64,000 bases of DNA from RBG-13-68-16 sp050018455 (GTDB lineage Bacteria > Acidobacteriota > Thermoanaerobaculia > Thermoanaerobaculales > Thermoanaerobaculaceae), in assembly GCA_050018455.1 (NCBI GenBank), contig JBEKAA010000006.1, positions 54,119 through 118,118 of the forward strand. The letters run 5' to 3'. A program made the position numbers and the translations under genes. The notes under the pieces are model-generated. The model was not told where the DNA came from, did not search any database, and saw nothing but the letters and a program-made list of their open reading frames with translations. Within the stretch, counting starts at the first letter, position 1; every line of letters begins with the position of its first letter. Of this stretch, positions 50,452 through 59,295 are shown piece by piece.

Positions 50452-51798
50452 TCAGTATCCCGCCAGCCGGTTGCGCAGCAAGGCGAGAGACGAGAGCTGC
50501 GACCTGTAGTAGGTGTCGGCTACGGCTGCCCCCAGGGGGTAGTAGTCGGCCGGGTCGGAATCCTCGGCGACCGGCGGCGGCGCCGGGATCTTGCCGCCGC
50601 CCACCGTCACGGGCGTTGACGAGCGCGCGGTGACCGTGATCCGGACGGCGATGACCAGTGTCGAGTCGTACGTAGGCGGGTTGGCCCCTCCCACCGCGAC
50701 CGGGACGCCGGCCAGGTTGGGTGGAGGGATCGTCCCACCCGGCGACCCGTTCCAGATCGCACCGTGGAGCGCCTCGATGTAGGCGAACTGAAGATCTTCC
50801 ACGTTGGGGAGCAGCGGCGACCAATTCGGCTTGGTGACGTACGGAGGGAACGCCGCCCCCGCCGCCATCGCCGGACAGTTGGCGTCGACGCTTGGGTCGA
50901 AGATCCCGTTCTTCTGCTCGAGCCAGCCGTCACACACGCGGAGTGCCGCAAACCGCACGTTGACGAAGAGATACAGCGGTTGTGAAAGGGATTGCGTCTG
51001 CCCCGGCGCGTTGATGCCGGCGGCGCCTGGCTGGGCGAGGACTCCGATGCAAGGGATCAGGGAAGCCGTTACCGAGTCGAAGCACCAGGCCGGCGGTGTC
51101 GCCGAACAGGAAGTACTGTTCGAGCTGTCCTGGTAGTCCGTGATCTGGTAGAAGGCCCAGTTTCCCGTGCTGGTGACCAGCATGAGCGGTGCGCTCGTGG
51201 TGCCGTTCCACCCCGTCACTGACTTGAACTGAGTGAGGTTGTTCCCGGAAACAGGACACCCGAGGTTGAACGCGAAGCTACTCGGCTGGTTGGTGCTCAC
51301 ACTCCCGCTCCACGTGAGGCTCCTCGCCGGGCCTATCGACGACACCGTCGGCTCGCCGATGGCCACCGTGATGATGTCGGTCCCCGGTGACGCCAGGGTC
51401 GGGTTGTTCCCATTGGCGGGCACATTGTTGAACGAGGTCTGGACGCACCCCGCATTCTGGCCGCCGGTGCCGTCGCACGTCGGGTTGGTGCCCGCCCCGC
51501 TGCCGTCCCCTTTCCAGACGAATGTCAGCAGGGCCGCCGGCCCTTGCACGGCTGCGGCTGTCACACGGTTCATGTCGTTGGCGCCCCGGAGTTGCATGGT
51601 CACATAGTCCAGGGACGCGCGCGCGGCCTGGCGGGCCTCGACCTGGAGGCGTTGGCGCTCAGCGGCCTGGCGCATGGGGAAGAGCAGCTGGCCGACCATC
51701 CACAGAATCACCCCGAGTGACGCGAGGACGACCAGCACCTCGACCAGGGTGAACCCGCGGGCGGCGCCGCGTCTAGAAGTTTCGCATCTGCGCGACAT
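50452..51798 (-). CDS. pilW: PilW-like minor pilin
   Basis: A 448-aa large minor pilin. The leader MSRRCETSRRGAARG ends in Gly before FTLVEVLVV, giving the prepilin peptidase site and Glu5. A long Cys-containing ectodomain follows. The ATG at 51798 overlaps the pilV end by 26 bases, and GGTGG lies upstream. It probably sits in the tip complex with PilX, PilV, FimT and PilY1. Confidence 0.85.
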   Translation of the reverse strand: MSRRCETSRRGAARGFTLVEVLVVLASLGVILWMVGQLLFPMRQAAERQRLQVEARQAARASLDYVTMQLRGANDMNRVTAAAVQGPAALLTFVWKGDGSGAGTNPTCDGTGGQNAGCVQTSFNNVPANGNNPTLASPGTDIITVAIGEPTVSSIGPARSLTWSGSVSTNQPSSFAFNLGCPVSGNNLTQFKSVTGWNGTTSAPLMLVTSTGNWAFYQITDYQDSSNSTSCSATPPAWCFDSVTASLIPCIGVLAQPGAAGINAPGQTQSLSQPLYLFVNVRFAALRVCDGWLEQKNGIFDPSVDANCPAMAAGAAFPPYVTKPNWSPLLPNVEDLQFAYIEALHGAIWNGSPGGTIPPPNLAGVPVAVGGANPPTYDSTLVIAVRITVTARSSTPVTVGGGKIPAPPPVAEDSDPADYYPLGAAVADTYYRSQLSSLALLRNRLAGY

Positions 51799-52312
51799 AA
51801 ACCACCACCTTGTTAGCCGTCGGCCCCAGGTACACGTTGGGACCACTTGTTTTCGGCACGACATGGACCGTGACGGCCAGGTTGGCATCGATCTGGTAAT
51901 CGAGGGCAAAGCGGGAGATGTCGGTGCCGCTGTTGGGGTCATAGATGAGGACGTTGGCACCGTTCGGGCCCCAGAAGTCCAGGCAGGGCCCCGTCATTGA
52001 GATCGTGAAGGGGGAATCGGGGGGGGTAGGACTTATCGGGCAACACGTACTCTCCGTGGCGGTCGGCAACTGGTCGAGCCAGTAGTAGCGGAAGTTGAGG
52101 AGCCGGATCGTCTCCACGACCTGTTCCGCCTTGTACGTGAGCTCCGTGCGCACCATCGAGCCCAGGTTGACGAGATACGCCATCGAGAGGAGCTGGAGCA
52201 CCGCGAGCGTGACGACGAAGAGGATGAAGAACGCCACCAGCACCTCGATGAGGGTGAGGCCGCGCTCCTTCCGCCGCCCAAACGTCTTTCGGCTCATCCT
52301 GGCTTTTCTCAT
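51773..52312 (-). CDS. pilV: PilV-like minor pilin
   Basis: A 179-aa minor pilin with the leader MRKARMSRKTFGRRKERG followed by LTLIEVLVAFFILFVVTLA (prepilin cleavage after Gly, Glu5 present). The ATG at 52312 overlaps the fimT stop by four bases (ATGA). The pairing with PilW and FimT matches type IVa pilus tip operons. Confidence 0.85.
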   Translation of the reverse strand: MRKARMSRKTFGRRKERGLTLIEVLVAFFILFVVTLAVLQLLSMAYLVNLGSMVRTELTYKAEQVVETIRLLNFRYYWLDQLPTATESTCCPISPTPPDSPFTISMTGPCLDFWGPNGANVLIYDPNSGTDISRFALDYQIDANLAVTVHVVPKTSGPNVYLGPTANKVVVYVAQMRNF

Positions 52313-53028
52313 AGCAGCACCCAGATTCCGTTCTCCTGTGCCCACTTCTGATAGGAAACGTTCCAGACCGGGTAGATCTGGATGTCGTACCGCGTGTACG
52401 GGGTCAGCGACCCGCCGACCATGCTGGTGTGCGTGATCGACAGCGTCTTGACCTCCTGCACGGGGGTGGTCGCCGTGGCGGGGTTTCCTCCTGTCTCGAC
52501 CATCGAACCGGAAAACCCGACAGGGATCTCGGTCATGCCCGCCCGCGGGTCGCACAGGATCGCCCTGACCGAAGTCTGAGAAGAAGAAAGTGGCCAGCCA
52601 CCGGCGGTCGACGCGGGGTTGAGGGTCGTGCAGTCCACCACGTCCGGGAAGGTGTACGTCGCGGACCCACTCAGAGGCGGCGGCGAGATCTGGAGCTGCC
52701 ACTGCCCGGCGACCTGCTGCATCGTTACCGTTATCTGCGCGTGCTGGTTGACGGCCTCGGTGTAGGCGATCTGCAGGAAGTTGCGGATGTCGCCCGCGGC
52801 GGACTGGAGACGAGCCCTCTGCCAGTACGAGTTGACCGGGACCGTGACGATGGCCGTCACGAGCCCGAGGATCAGCAGGACGACCAGCGCCTCGAACAGT
52901 GTGACCCCGGCTTCGCGCCGACGGGCAGAGCCTGATACACAATTCACGAGTGAACTCAGAGCAACCCCTGTGCCATGTCGGCGATATCTTGCCGGGAAAG
53001 GACATACGCGACGCGACATTCGTCGCAT
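52309..53028 (-). CDS. fimT: FimT/GspH-like minor pilin
   Basis: A 239-aa pseudopilin, first gene of the operon. The processing site is REAG followed by VTLFEALVVLLIL (Glu5 present). The ATG at 53028 is chosen for its strong GGGAGG at eight bases, but gives an unusually long leader of about 41 residues; a GTG at 52947 would give about 14 residues but has no ribosome site. FimT-like proteins bind DNA in some competent bacteria. Confidence 0.75.
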   Translation of the reverse strand: MRRMSRRVCPFPARYRRHGTGVALSSLVNCVSGSARRREAGVTLFEALVVLLILGLVTAIVTVPVNSYWQRARLQSAAGDIRNFLQIAYTEAVNQHAQITVTMQQVAGQWQLQISPPPLSGSATYTFPDVVDCTTLNPASTAGGWPLSSSQTSVRAILCDPRAGMTEIPVGFSGSMVETGGNPATATTPVQEVKTLSITHTSMVGGSLTPYTRYDIQIYPVWNVSYQKWAQENGIWVLL

Positions 53029-53158
53029 TGACGTAACCTCCCTTCGGAATACGATGACTGTGTGACATCTGGGAACACCTTCCGACCGGAGGCGCGGAGA
53101 ACCCACGCCGGGACCGGGTCGCGCCTGTTTGGATCTGCACCGAAGCGAAGCATCGCCT

Positions 53159-54337
53159 TTAGTCTACCGCACAGAGCCACGCCTTCAGGTGGGAGCTTTC
53201 CGGGCAGTGCACCGAGACGGGGTGGTCGGGTCCCGCGCCGCGCCGCTCGAGCACCGAGACACGACGGCGCGCGTCCGCCGCGGCGTCCGCGATCACCGCA
53301 CCGAACTCCCGCTCGTCCACGAGCGCGGAGCACGAGCACGTGAGCAGGAAGCCGCCCGGACGCACGAGCCGCATCGCGTGCAGGTTGATGTCCCTGTAGC
53401 CGCGCAGGGCGGCGCCCATCTCGCTCTTCCGCTTGACGAACGCGGGCGGGTCCACGACCACGAAGTCGAAGCGCTCTGCGGCCGCAACGAGAGCCCGCGC
53501 CGCCCTGAAGGCATCGCCGGCCACGAAGTCCGAATCGCGGACAGGCAGGGCGTTGAGCTCGTACGCCCGGCGCGCGAGCGCGAGTGCCGCTTCCGACGCA
53601 TCGACGTTGACGGCGCGCTCGGCACCCCCAACGAGCGCCGCCACGGCGAACCCCCCGCTGTAGGAGAAGAGGTTGAGCAGCCGTGCGCCCCGGGCGATCG
53701 CCGCCACGCGCCGGCGGTTCTCGCGCTGGTCCAGGAAGAACCCGGTCTTCTGCCCGCCCACGAGATCCACGGGAAAGCGAAGCGACCCCTCTCGCACGAC
53801 CACCTCGCCGGCGGGCACAACGCCGCGCAACGCCGCAGGGATATCGCCCGTCGTGTCGCCGGAGCGGACGAGTACGTCGGCAAGCCCGAGCTCCCCGCCC
53901 AGCACGTTGGAAATGAGCGGCAGAAAGGGCTCCCACGCCGGCTCGAAGATCTGACACACCGCCGCCGTCCCGTACCGGTCGACAACGAGGCCGGGCAGGT
54001 CGTCGCCCTCGGCGTGCACGAGCCTGAAAGCGTCGGCATCGAGGCCCAGGCGTTCGCGCAGCCGGGCCGCGGCGAGCAGCCGTCCGCGAAGGGTCGCGGA
54101 GTTCCACGGCTCCTCCCCGAACGCGACCATGCGAAGAGCAAGGGAGCATCCCGAACCGCCGGGAAGCGCGATGCCGAGCGGCTGGCCGCGCGCGGCGACG
54201 ACGCGGACCGGCGCGACGCCGCGGGGAAGGGGCTCCGCCAGCGCTCCCCGATAGACCCAGGGGTGGCGCCGGGCGATCGACGCCCCCCGGCCCGGCTTCA
54301 ACCGCACTTCGCCTGCGCATGCGAACGGATCGCTCAC
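53159..54337 (-). CDS. rlmI: RlmI-like 23S rRNA cytosine-C5 methyltransferase
   Basis: A 392-aa SAM-dependent methyltransferase. An N-terminal PUA-like domain (about 8-75) precedes an RlmI-type EEHEE domain and a Rossmann catalytic domain with GQKTGFFLDQRENRR, LLNLFSYSGGFAV (SAM loop), VDPPAF and the catalytic Cys motif TCSCS. E. coli RlmI methylates C1962 of 23S rRNA. GTG start at 54337 overlaps the preceding stop by four bases (GTGA). Confidence 0.9.
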   Translation of the reverse strand: MSDPFACAGEVRLKPGRGASIARRHPWVYRGALAEPLPRGVAPVRVVAARGQPLGIALPGGSGCSLALRMVAFGEEPWNSATLRGRLLAAARLRERLGLDADAFRLVHAEGDDLPGLVVDRYGTAAVCQIFEPAWEPFLPLISNVLGGELGLADVLVRSGDTTGDIPAALRGVVPAGEVVVREGSLRFPVDLVGGQKTGFFLDQRENRRRVAAIARGARLLNLFSYSGGFAVAALVGGAERAVNVDASEAALALARRAYELNALPVRDSDFVAGDAFRAARALVAAAERFDFVVVDPPAFVKRKSEMGAALRGYRDINLHAMRLVRPGGFLLTCSCSALVDEREFGAVIADAAADARRRVSVLERRGAGPDHPVSVHCPESSHLKAWLCAVD

Positions 54338-55212
54338 CGCTCACCGGCCCGGCGCATGAGAGCCTCAACCAGCCGCACGGAAACCGGCAGGCCGGTCGCC
54401 GCAGCGAAATGTCGCCACCCGGGAGAAGGGTTGACCTCCGCCACGACCCACCGGTCGGTGTCTGGAATCAGGTCCACGCCGGCGAATCCGAGCCCGACGG
54501 CGCGCGCCGCACAGATCGAGAGGTCCCGCATCCGTTCGTCGGGCGCCACCGCCCGGACCTCGGCGCCGCGCGCCGCGTTCGAACGGAATTCGCCGGCCGG
54601 CGCAATGTGCTCCGTCGCCCCCAGAACCTCGTCATCGAGCACGAGGATCCGCCTGCTCACCCCCCCGGGGGGGCAGAATCGTTGCACCACGACCTCGTCG
54701 CCGATGCGCCAGAGGGAGTCCAGCACCGCCTCCAGTTCCGCCCTGCTCGCGCAGCGAATGACGCCGACGCCCTGTCGGGAGCCTCGCTGCTTGACGATGC
54801 ACGGAAAACCGAAGGCGCCCGTCGCGGCAGCCGCCAGCGTCTCGGGCTCCGAACCTGCCACGGTCTCGGGGTGCGGCAGCCCGACTGCCGCGAGCGCGCA
54901 CGCCGTCTCCCAGTGATCGCGCCCGGCGCGAATCGCGCCGACCTCGTTGAGCGAGGCGACGCCTGCACGACGCAGTGAGGCCAGGACCGCGAGGACCGAG
55001 TCCGGGCGCCAGTTCCCGACCCTGGGCAACACGGCCCCGAGGCCGGCGGCCGCCTGCTGGCTTTCCTGGCAGAAATAGGGGCGCGAGTTGAGCGCCGCAA
55101 GCCGCAGCGCGTCGATGATCCTCACACCCACACCCAGCGTCCTGCCGGCCATCTCGAGCTCCTTGTAGATCGCGAGGTCCGGTCTGGCGGTAAGGACACC
55201 GATGTCGCTCAC
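54334..55212 (-). CDS. RimK-like ATP-grasp ligase
   Basis: A 292-aa ATP-grasp enzyme. The N-terminal domain (IGVLTARPDLAIYKELE) and the ATP-binding motifs FPCIVKQRGSRQGVGV, FAGVDLIPD and VAEVNPSPGW resemble RimK and lysine/glutamate ligases that join an amino acid to a peptide, protein or carrier. The acceptor cannot be read. The GTG at 55212 has TAGACT seven bases upstream and no ribosome site, suggesting a leaderless mRNA. It is coupled to the rlmI gene, so a translation-related target such as a ribosomal protein is possible. Confidence 0.75.
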   Translation of the reverse strand: MSDIGVLTARPDLAIYKELEMAGRTLGVGVRIIDALRLAALNSRPYFCQESQQAAAGLGAVLPRVGNWRPDSVLAVLASLRRAGVASLNEVGAIRAGRDHWETACALAAVGLPHPETVAGSEPETLAAAATGAFGFPCIVKQRGSRQGVGVIRCASRAELEAVLDSLWRIGDEVVVQRFCPPGGVSRRILVLDDEVLGATEHIAPAGEFRSNAARGAEVRAVAPDERMRDLSICAARAVGLGFAGVDLIPDTDRWVVAEVNPSPGWRHFAAATGLPVSVRLVEALMRRAGER

Positions 55213-55252
55213 GGCGCCAAGTCTACCGCGGGATCGCGGCGAGAGCGGTGGC

Positions 55253-55441
55253 GTTTGAAGGTTCGACAAGCAGGAGGTGAAAGGTCAAACGTCAAGGGTC
55301 AAAGGGAAGACACGCCGCGCCACGCCGGCGCTCATTCCGAGTCGTTGCCTTCAATTTGACCTTTGACCTTTTCCGTTTGACTTGTGCACCTATCCGATTG
55401 GAACTTGCAAACGTTGGAACGTGTGAACTCTCGAACTCTCG
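55253..55441. repeat. Modular intergenic hairpin, copy 6
   Basis: Left: TTTGAAGGTTCGACAAG, then GTGAAAGGTCAAACGTCAAGGG. Right: CAATTTGACCTTTGACC, TTTTCCGTTTGAC, GGAACTTGCAAACGTTGG and TCGAACTCTCG. It lies upstream of the ATP-grasp gene and just past the stop of the response regulator gene at 55450 (both minus strand). Confidence 0.7.
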
Positions 55442-55449
55442 TACGCTCC

Positions 55450-55818
55450 TCAGGCCGTCAGGCGGCGCAGCAGCGCGAGGAGTTCGTCCTCGTCGAACGG
55501 CTTGGTGACGTGGAAATCGGCGCCGGCCGCACGGCCCTTCTCCTGGTCGGCCGCCTGGCCCAGCGCCGTGAGCATGATCACCTTGATGCCGGTGAGTGTC
55601 GGGTCGCCCTTGACGGTGCGGCACACGTCGAAGCCGTCGCGCCGCGGCATCATGGCGTCCAAGAGCACGACCGGCGGTTTCAGGGCACGGATCTTCTCGA
55701 GCCCTTCCTCGCCGTCCTTCGCCGTCTCCACGCGAAAGCCCTCCATCTCGAGGATGAACGCGACCGTCTCTCGAATGCTCGGCTCGTCGTCCACGAGGAC
55801 GATGAGAGGTTTACCCAT
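55450..55818 (-). CDS. Single-domain response regulator (CheY-like)
   Basis: A 122-aa receiver domain with no output domain. The acidic pair Asp10-Asp11, phospho-acceptor Asp54 (VLLDAMMP), Thr in MLTA and Lys in TKPFDEDE are intact. It is the last of three signalling genes and lies 81 bases behind the MglA-GAF-kinase gene, which is the natural phosphodonor. Likely acts by protein contact, for example on motility machinery. Confidence 0.9.
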   Translation of the reverse strand: MGKPLIVLVDDEPSIRETVAFILEMEGFRVETAKDGEEGLEKIRALKPPVVLLDAMMPRRDGFDVCRTVKGDPTLTGIKVIMLTALGQAADQEKGRAAGADFHVTKPFDEDELLALLRRLTA

Positions 55819-55899
55819 CGGATGTGGTCCTGTCCCTCGGGATTGCCGCGCAGCCCGCGGACCGCTCGGGCGAAGGCCCGGACAGGCGTCGTGGGGCGA

Positions 55900-58086
55900 T
55901 CACGGCTGCCCAACCCCGACCATGGGAAGGAGCATGCCGACAGCCGTGCCTTTCCCTTCCTCGGAGGAGATCTCGAGCGTCCCGCCGTGGTTCTCGGCGA
56001 CACGCTTTGCGACGGCGAGCCCCACACCGAGACCTCGAGGTTTGCTGGTGAGCCTGTCGCCTCCCTGCCAGAAAACCTCGGAGGCGTGCGGCAGATCCTG
56101 CGCGGGGATGCCGATGCCGGTGTCCTCGACGCGGAACTCGACGAACGCCGAGGCGCCTCGCCGCACCGGGCGCACCGTCACGACGACGCTGCCGCCCTCC
56201 CGGTTGAACTCGACGGCGTTCCTCACGATCGCCCGAAGCGCGGCCTCCAGTTGACTCTCGTCGCCGACCACCTCGTCGAGGCCCGCGGCAACCTTCACCT
56301 GGACGGCGAGGTGACGGCCTGCGATCTCGCCCTTGAGGGGGGCAAGAACACGCCTGAGAAGGTCGGCCACGCCCAGACCGGTCGGCGCAGGCCGCCCTTC
56401 GGGGACGCCGAGGACTGCGGCCTGGAGCGAGGACGCGATCAGCTCCCCCAGGCGTGCCGCTTCTTGCGTGATAATCTCGACGAACTTCACCGCCCTCTCC
56501 GGCGGCATCTCGTCGTAGCGGGCCAGGATCCTCCCTGCCGTCTGGATCGCGGTGACGGGGGTGTTGAGCTCGTGTGCAATGCGATCCAGGAGCTCGCCCT
56601 TGAGTCGCTCCAGGTCGCGCAGCTCGCGGTTGGCGGCCTGGAGGGCGAGGTTCCGGTCCTCGAGCTGCTCGGCGAGCGACGTTGCCCGAGTGAGGGCGTC
56701 CTGTAGCTCGTGCGTTCGCTCCGCCACAGCGCTCTCGAGTGAGCGGTTGAGCTGCTCCAGAGAGCGCCACGCCCGGGCGTTCGCCAGCGCGGTGGCCGCA
56801 TTGGCGCCGAGCGCCGACGCGAGCTCCAGCTCCACGTCCTCGAACGCGCCCCGCGTTGCGTCCGAGAACGCCGTCACCAAGCCGAGGGGTCGATCCTGCG
56901 CGAAGAGCGGGACCGCGAGGACACCGAGCAAGTTCAGGCTTCGGACCTCCTCCATCCAGTGCCCGCCCTGCAACTGGGACGGCTCGACCTCGTCGAGCCG
57001 CGCGATGAGCGGCTGCCGGGAGGCCAGGATCACTTCCGCGGGCGACTGGCCTGACTCGTCGCGCCTGGCCAGGGGATCGGCGGCCAGGCCCCGTCGAAGC
57101 ACTTCGACGAGCTCGCCGTTCTGGTCGATGAGGAACAGAGAGCCGCACGCGACCTTCAGCTCGACGAGCAGCCGGTCGAGGAACCCCCCCGTGATCTCCT
57201 CCGGCTCGCGGGCAAGCGACATCAACCGGCCGAATTCGTTGATCGAGCGAAGGTTGGCCACCCTGCGCTCGAGCTCGCCCGAGAGCTGATCGAGACGGGC
57301 GTTGAGGTCCGTCATGGTGAGGTTGGCGCGCACGGCCTCGGCGACCAGCTCGTCGGCGCGCAGGTCGTCGCCCTTTGCCGACGGGTGGAGGACCACCGGC
57401 CCTTCCACCTCGGCCGCCGGTTCGCGCCGCACGAGCGGCTGCAGTGCCGTGTTCACGTTCTCCATGAGCCGGTTGAGGGCCTCGGGCTGGCTCGACATCC
57501 CCAGGCGGTCGGCCACGGCAAGCACCGTCGCCTTTGCGATGCCGGCGAACGCCTCCATGACACCGACCCCGGACGTTGCCACGGTCTCGAAAACCGGGAC
57601 GCCACGCGAGTTCAGGGACCGGTCGAGCTCCGGGCGTGACTGCAGATCGGGCAGGTCGCGCTTGTTGTAGGTCAGAACCAACGGGATGTTTTCCGGGTTC
57701 AGTCCGTTGGCCTGGAGGTTCTCGGCGAGGTTCGCAAGGCTCTCCTCGTTCGCCTTCGCGAACGACCGTTGCGAGTCCGCCACGAACATGACCCCGTCGC
57801 ACCCCGCGAGCACCGCGCGCCGCGTCGCGTTGTACTGGACCTGTCCAGGCACGGTGTAAAGCTGGAGCGTCAGGCGATAGCCCCGGACGCGGCCGAGGTC
57901 GAGCCCCAGCAGGTCGAAGAAGAGCGTCCTGTCGGACGCGGTGTTGAGCGTGTAGAGCTTGGTGCGCCGTTGCGGGTCGGTGACCCGGTGGAGGTACTGC
58001 AGGCACGTGGTCTTCCCGCACAGGCTGGGCCCGTAGTACACCACCTTCAGCTTCACCTGCCGGTACTGGTTGTCAAACTGGACCAT
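55900..58086 (-). CDS. MglA-like GTPase fused to GAF and histidine kinase domains
   Basis: A 728-aa cytoplasmic protein. Residues 1-200 are a small Ras-like GTPase of the MglA type: P-loop GPSLCGKTT (19-27), TVPGQ (78-82) in place of DxxGQ as in MglA, VADSQ (102-106) and NKRD (141-144). A helical linker, a GAF domain (about 280-435) and a coiled coil follow, then a kinase with His505 (IAHELNTP), N-box RAIVRNAVEFN, DTGIGIP and GLGVGLAV. The start is ATG 58086 (G-rich run upstream), overlapping the REC-kinase gene by 14 bases. The fusion suggests that GTP state or polarity controls phosphotransfer, or the reverse. Confidence 0.85.
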   Translation of the reverse strand: MVQFDNQYRQVKLKVVYYGPSLCGKTTCLQYLHRVTDPQRRTKLYTLNTASDRTLFFDLLGLDLGRVRGYRLTLQLYTVPGQVQYNATRRAVLAGCDGVMFVADSQRSFAKANEESLANLAENLQANGLNPENIPLVLTYNKRDLPDLQSRPELDRSLNSRGVPVFETVATSGVGVMEAFAGIAKATVLAVADRLGMSSQPEALNRLMENVNTALQPLVRREPAAEVEGPVVLHPSAKGDDLRADELVAEAVRANLTMTDLNARLDQLSGELERRVANLRSINEFGRLMSLAREPEEITGGFLDRLLVELKVACGSLFLIDQNGELVEVLRRGLAADPLARRDESGQSPAEVILASRQPLIARLDEVEPSQLQGGHWMEEVRSLNLLGVLAVPLFAQDRPLGLVTAFSDATRGAFEDVELELASALGANAATALANARAWRSLEQLNRSLESAVAERTHELQDALTRATSLAEQLEDRNLALQAANRELRDLERLKGELLDRIAHELNTPVTAIQTAGRILARYDEMPPERAVKFVEIITQEAARLGELIASSLQAAVLGVPEGRPAPTGLGVADLLRRVLAPLKGEIAGRHLAVQVKVAAGLDEVVGDESQLEAALRAIVRNAVEFNREGGSVVVTVRPVRRGASAFVEFRVEDTGIGIPAQDLPHASEVFWQGGDRLTSKPRGLGVGLAVAKRVAENHGGTLEISSEEGKGTAVGMLLPMVGVGQP

Positions 58087-59221
58087 CGCCCCCCCGAACC
58101 GTTCCCGGCAGCTCCACGACGAACAGCGCGCCGCTCGCCCGTCCGGGCTCGGCCCAGATCCGCCCCCCATGGTGTTCGACGATCTGACGCGAGATGGTCA
58201 GACCCAGCCCCGAACCCCGACGCTGGTCGTCGATGCCGAGCTGATGGAAACGCCCGAAGATCTCCTCTTCGCGCCCCGCGGGGATCCCCGCACCTTCGTC
58301 CTCGACCTCCAGCCGCACCCCGCCGCCCGGACGTGGCCGATACCGCAAGTAAACCCCCGCACCGTCCGGCGAGTGCTTGATCGAGTTCGACAGCAGGTTC
58401 ACGAGCACCTGGATAATCTTGTCGCGATCCAGCGTCACAACGACCGGCTCGGGCCAGGCCTCGACGTCGAGCTCCAGGTTGCGCTCGCCCACGAGCGCGC
58501 TGAAAGACTCCTCCACGTCGCGCACCAGCTCGTCCACAGCCGCCGGCGCGAACAGCCACTCGACCTGCCCCGACTCGATCTTGGCCAGGTCCAGGTGGTT
58601 GTTGATGAGACGGGTGAGGCGGCGGCCCTCCTGATGGATGACCTTGGCGAAGCGCTCGACGGACTCGGGCCGCGAGCTGCCGTACCGCATGAGCACATTG
58701 GCGGCGGAGAGGATCGCGGACAGAGGCGTGCGGATCTCGTGTGACACCATCGAGAGGAACTCGGTGTGTCGGCTGTGGAGGCCTTCGAGCTCGGCCTCCC
58801 GCGCCGCCCTCCGGCGCGCCGCGGCCAACCGGCGGAGCCCGGCGTTGACTCGGGCCACCAGCTCGGTCAGCCGGACGGGCTTGAGCAGGTAGTCGTCCGC
58901 GCCCTGCTCCATCGTCGCGTAGAGCTCCTGGGGCGTCGCGGCACCCGTCACCAGGATCACGTAGGTTCCTGCGGTCCTTGCTTCGCCGCGCACCTTGTGC
59001 AAGAGAGCGATGCCGTCGACGCCCGGCATCGCGACGTCAGTGAGCAGGAGGTCGACATCGTCGGCGCCGAGTGCCTCCCACGCCTCGGCGCCATCGGCGG
59101 CCGTGCGGGTCCGAATGTCGGGGAGCTGCTTGGTGAGCGCCGCAACGATCGACGACCGCAGCTCCTCTTTGTCCTCGACAATCAGGACGACCGGCCGTTT
59201 CTCCGGTGGCGGGGAAGACAT
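58073..59221 (-). CDS. REC-histidine kinase hybrid
   Basis: A 382-aa cytoplasmic protein with an N-terminal receiver domain (Asp62 in LLTDVAMP), a short coiled coil and a kinase core with His161 (VSHEIRTP), N-box NLLSNSIKH, DEGAGIP and GSGLGLTISR. No membrane segment. Being first in the three-gene operon, it may receive phosphate from another kinase and pass a signal to the MglA-kinase protein. ATG start at 59221 behind TACAAT with six bases between, so probably leaderless. Confidence 0.9.
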   Translation of the reverse strand: MSSPPPEKRPVVLIVEDKEELRSSIVAALTKQLPDIRTRTAADGAEAWEALGADDVDLLLTDVAMPGVDGIALLHKVRGEARTAGTYVILVTGAATPQELYATMEQGADDYLLKPVRLTELVARVNAGLRRLAAARRRAAREAELEGLHSRHTEFLSMVSHEIRTPLSAILSAANVLMRYGSSRPESVERFAKVIHQEGRRLTRLINNHLDLAKIESGQVEWLFAPAAVDELVRDVEESFSALVGERNLELDVEAWPEPVVVTLDRDKIIQVLVNLLSNSIKHSPDGAGVYLRYRPRPGGGVRLEVEDEGAGIPAGREEEIFGRFHQLGIDDQRRGSGLGLTISRQIVEHHGGRIWAEPGRASGALFVVELPGTVRGGDGPV

Positions 59222-59227
59222 GATTTC

Positions 59228-59233
59228 ATTGTA
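59228..59233 (-). promoter_or_regulatory. -10 box for the leaderless REC-kinase operon
   Basis: On the minus strand TACAAT, six bases (GAAATC), then the ATG at 59221. No Shine-Dalgarno sequence is present. Confidence 0.55.
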
Positions 59234-59295
59234 ACAACATGCGACTGCCCACGCGGGGCGGCCCCGGGCGCGTGCGCGCCGCCAGCGGGCCGGCG

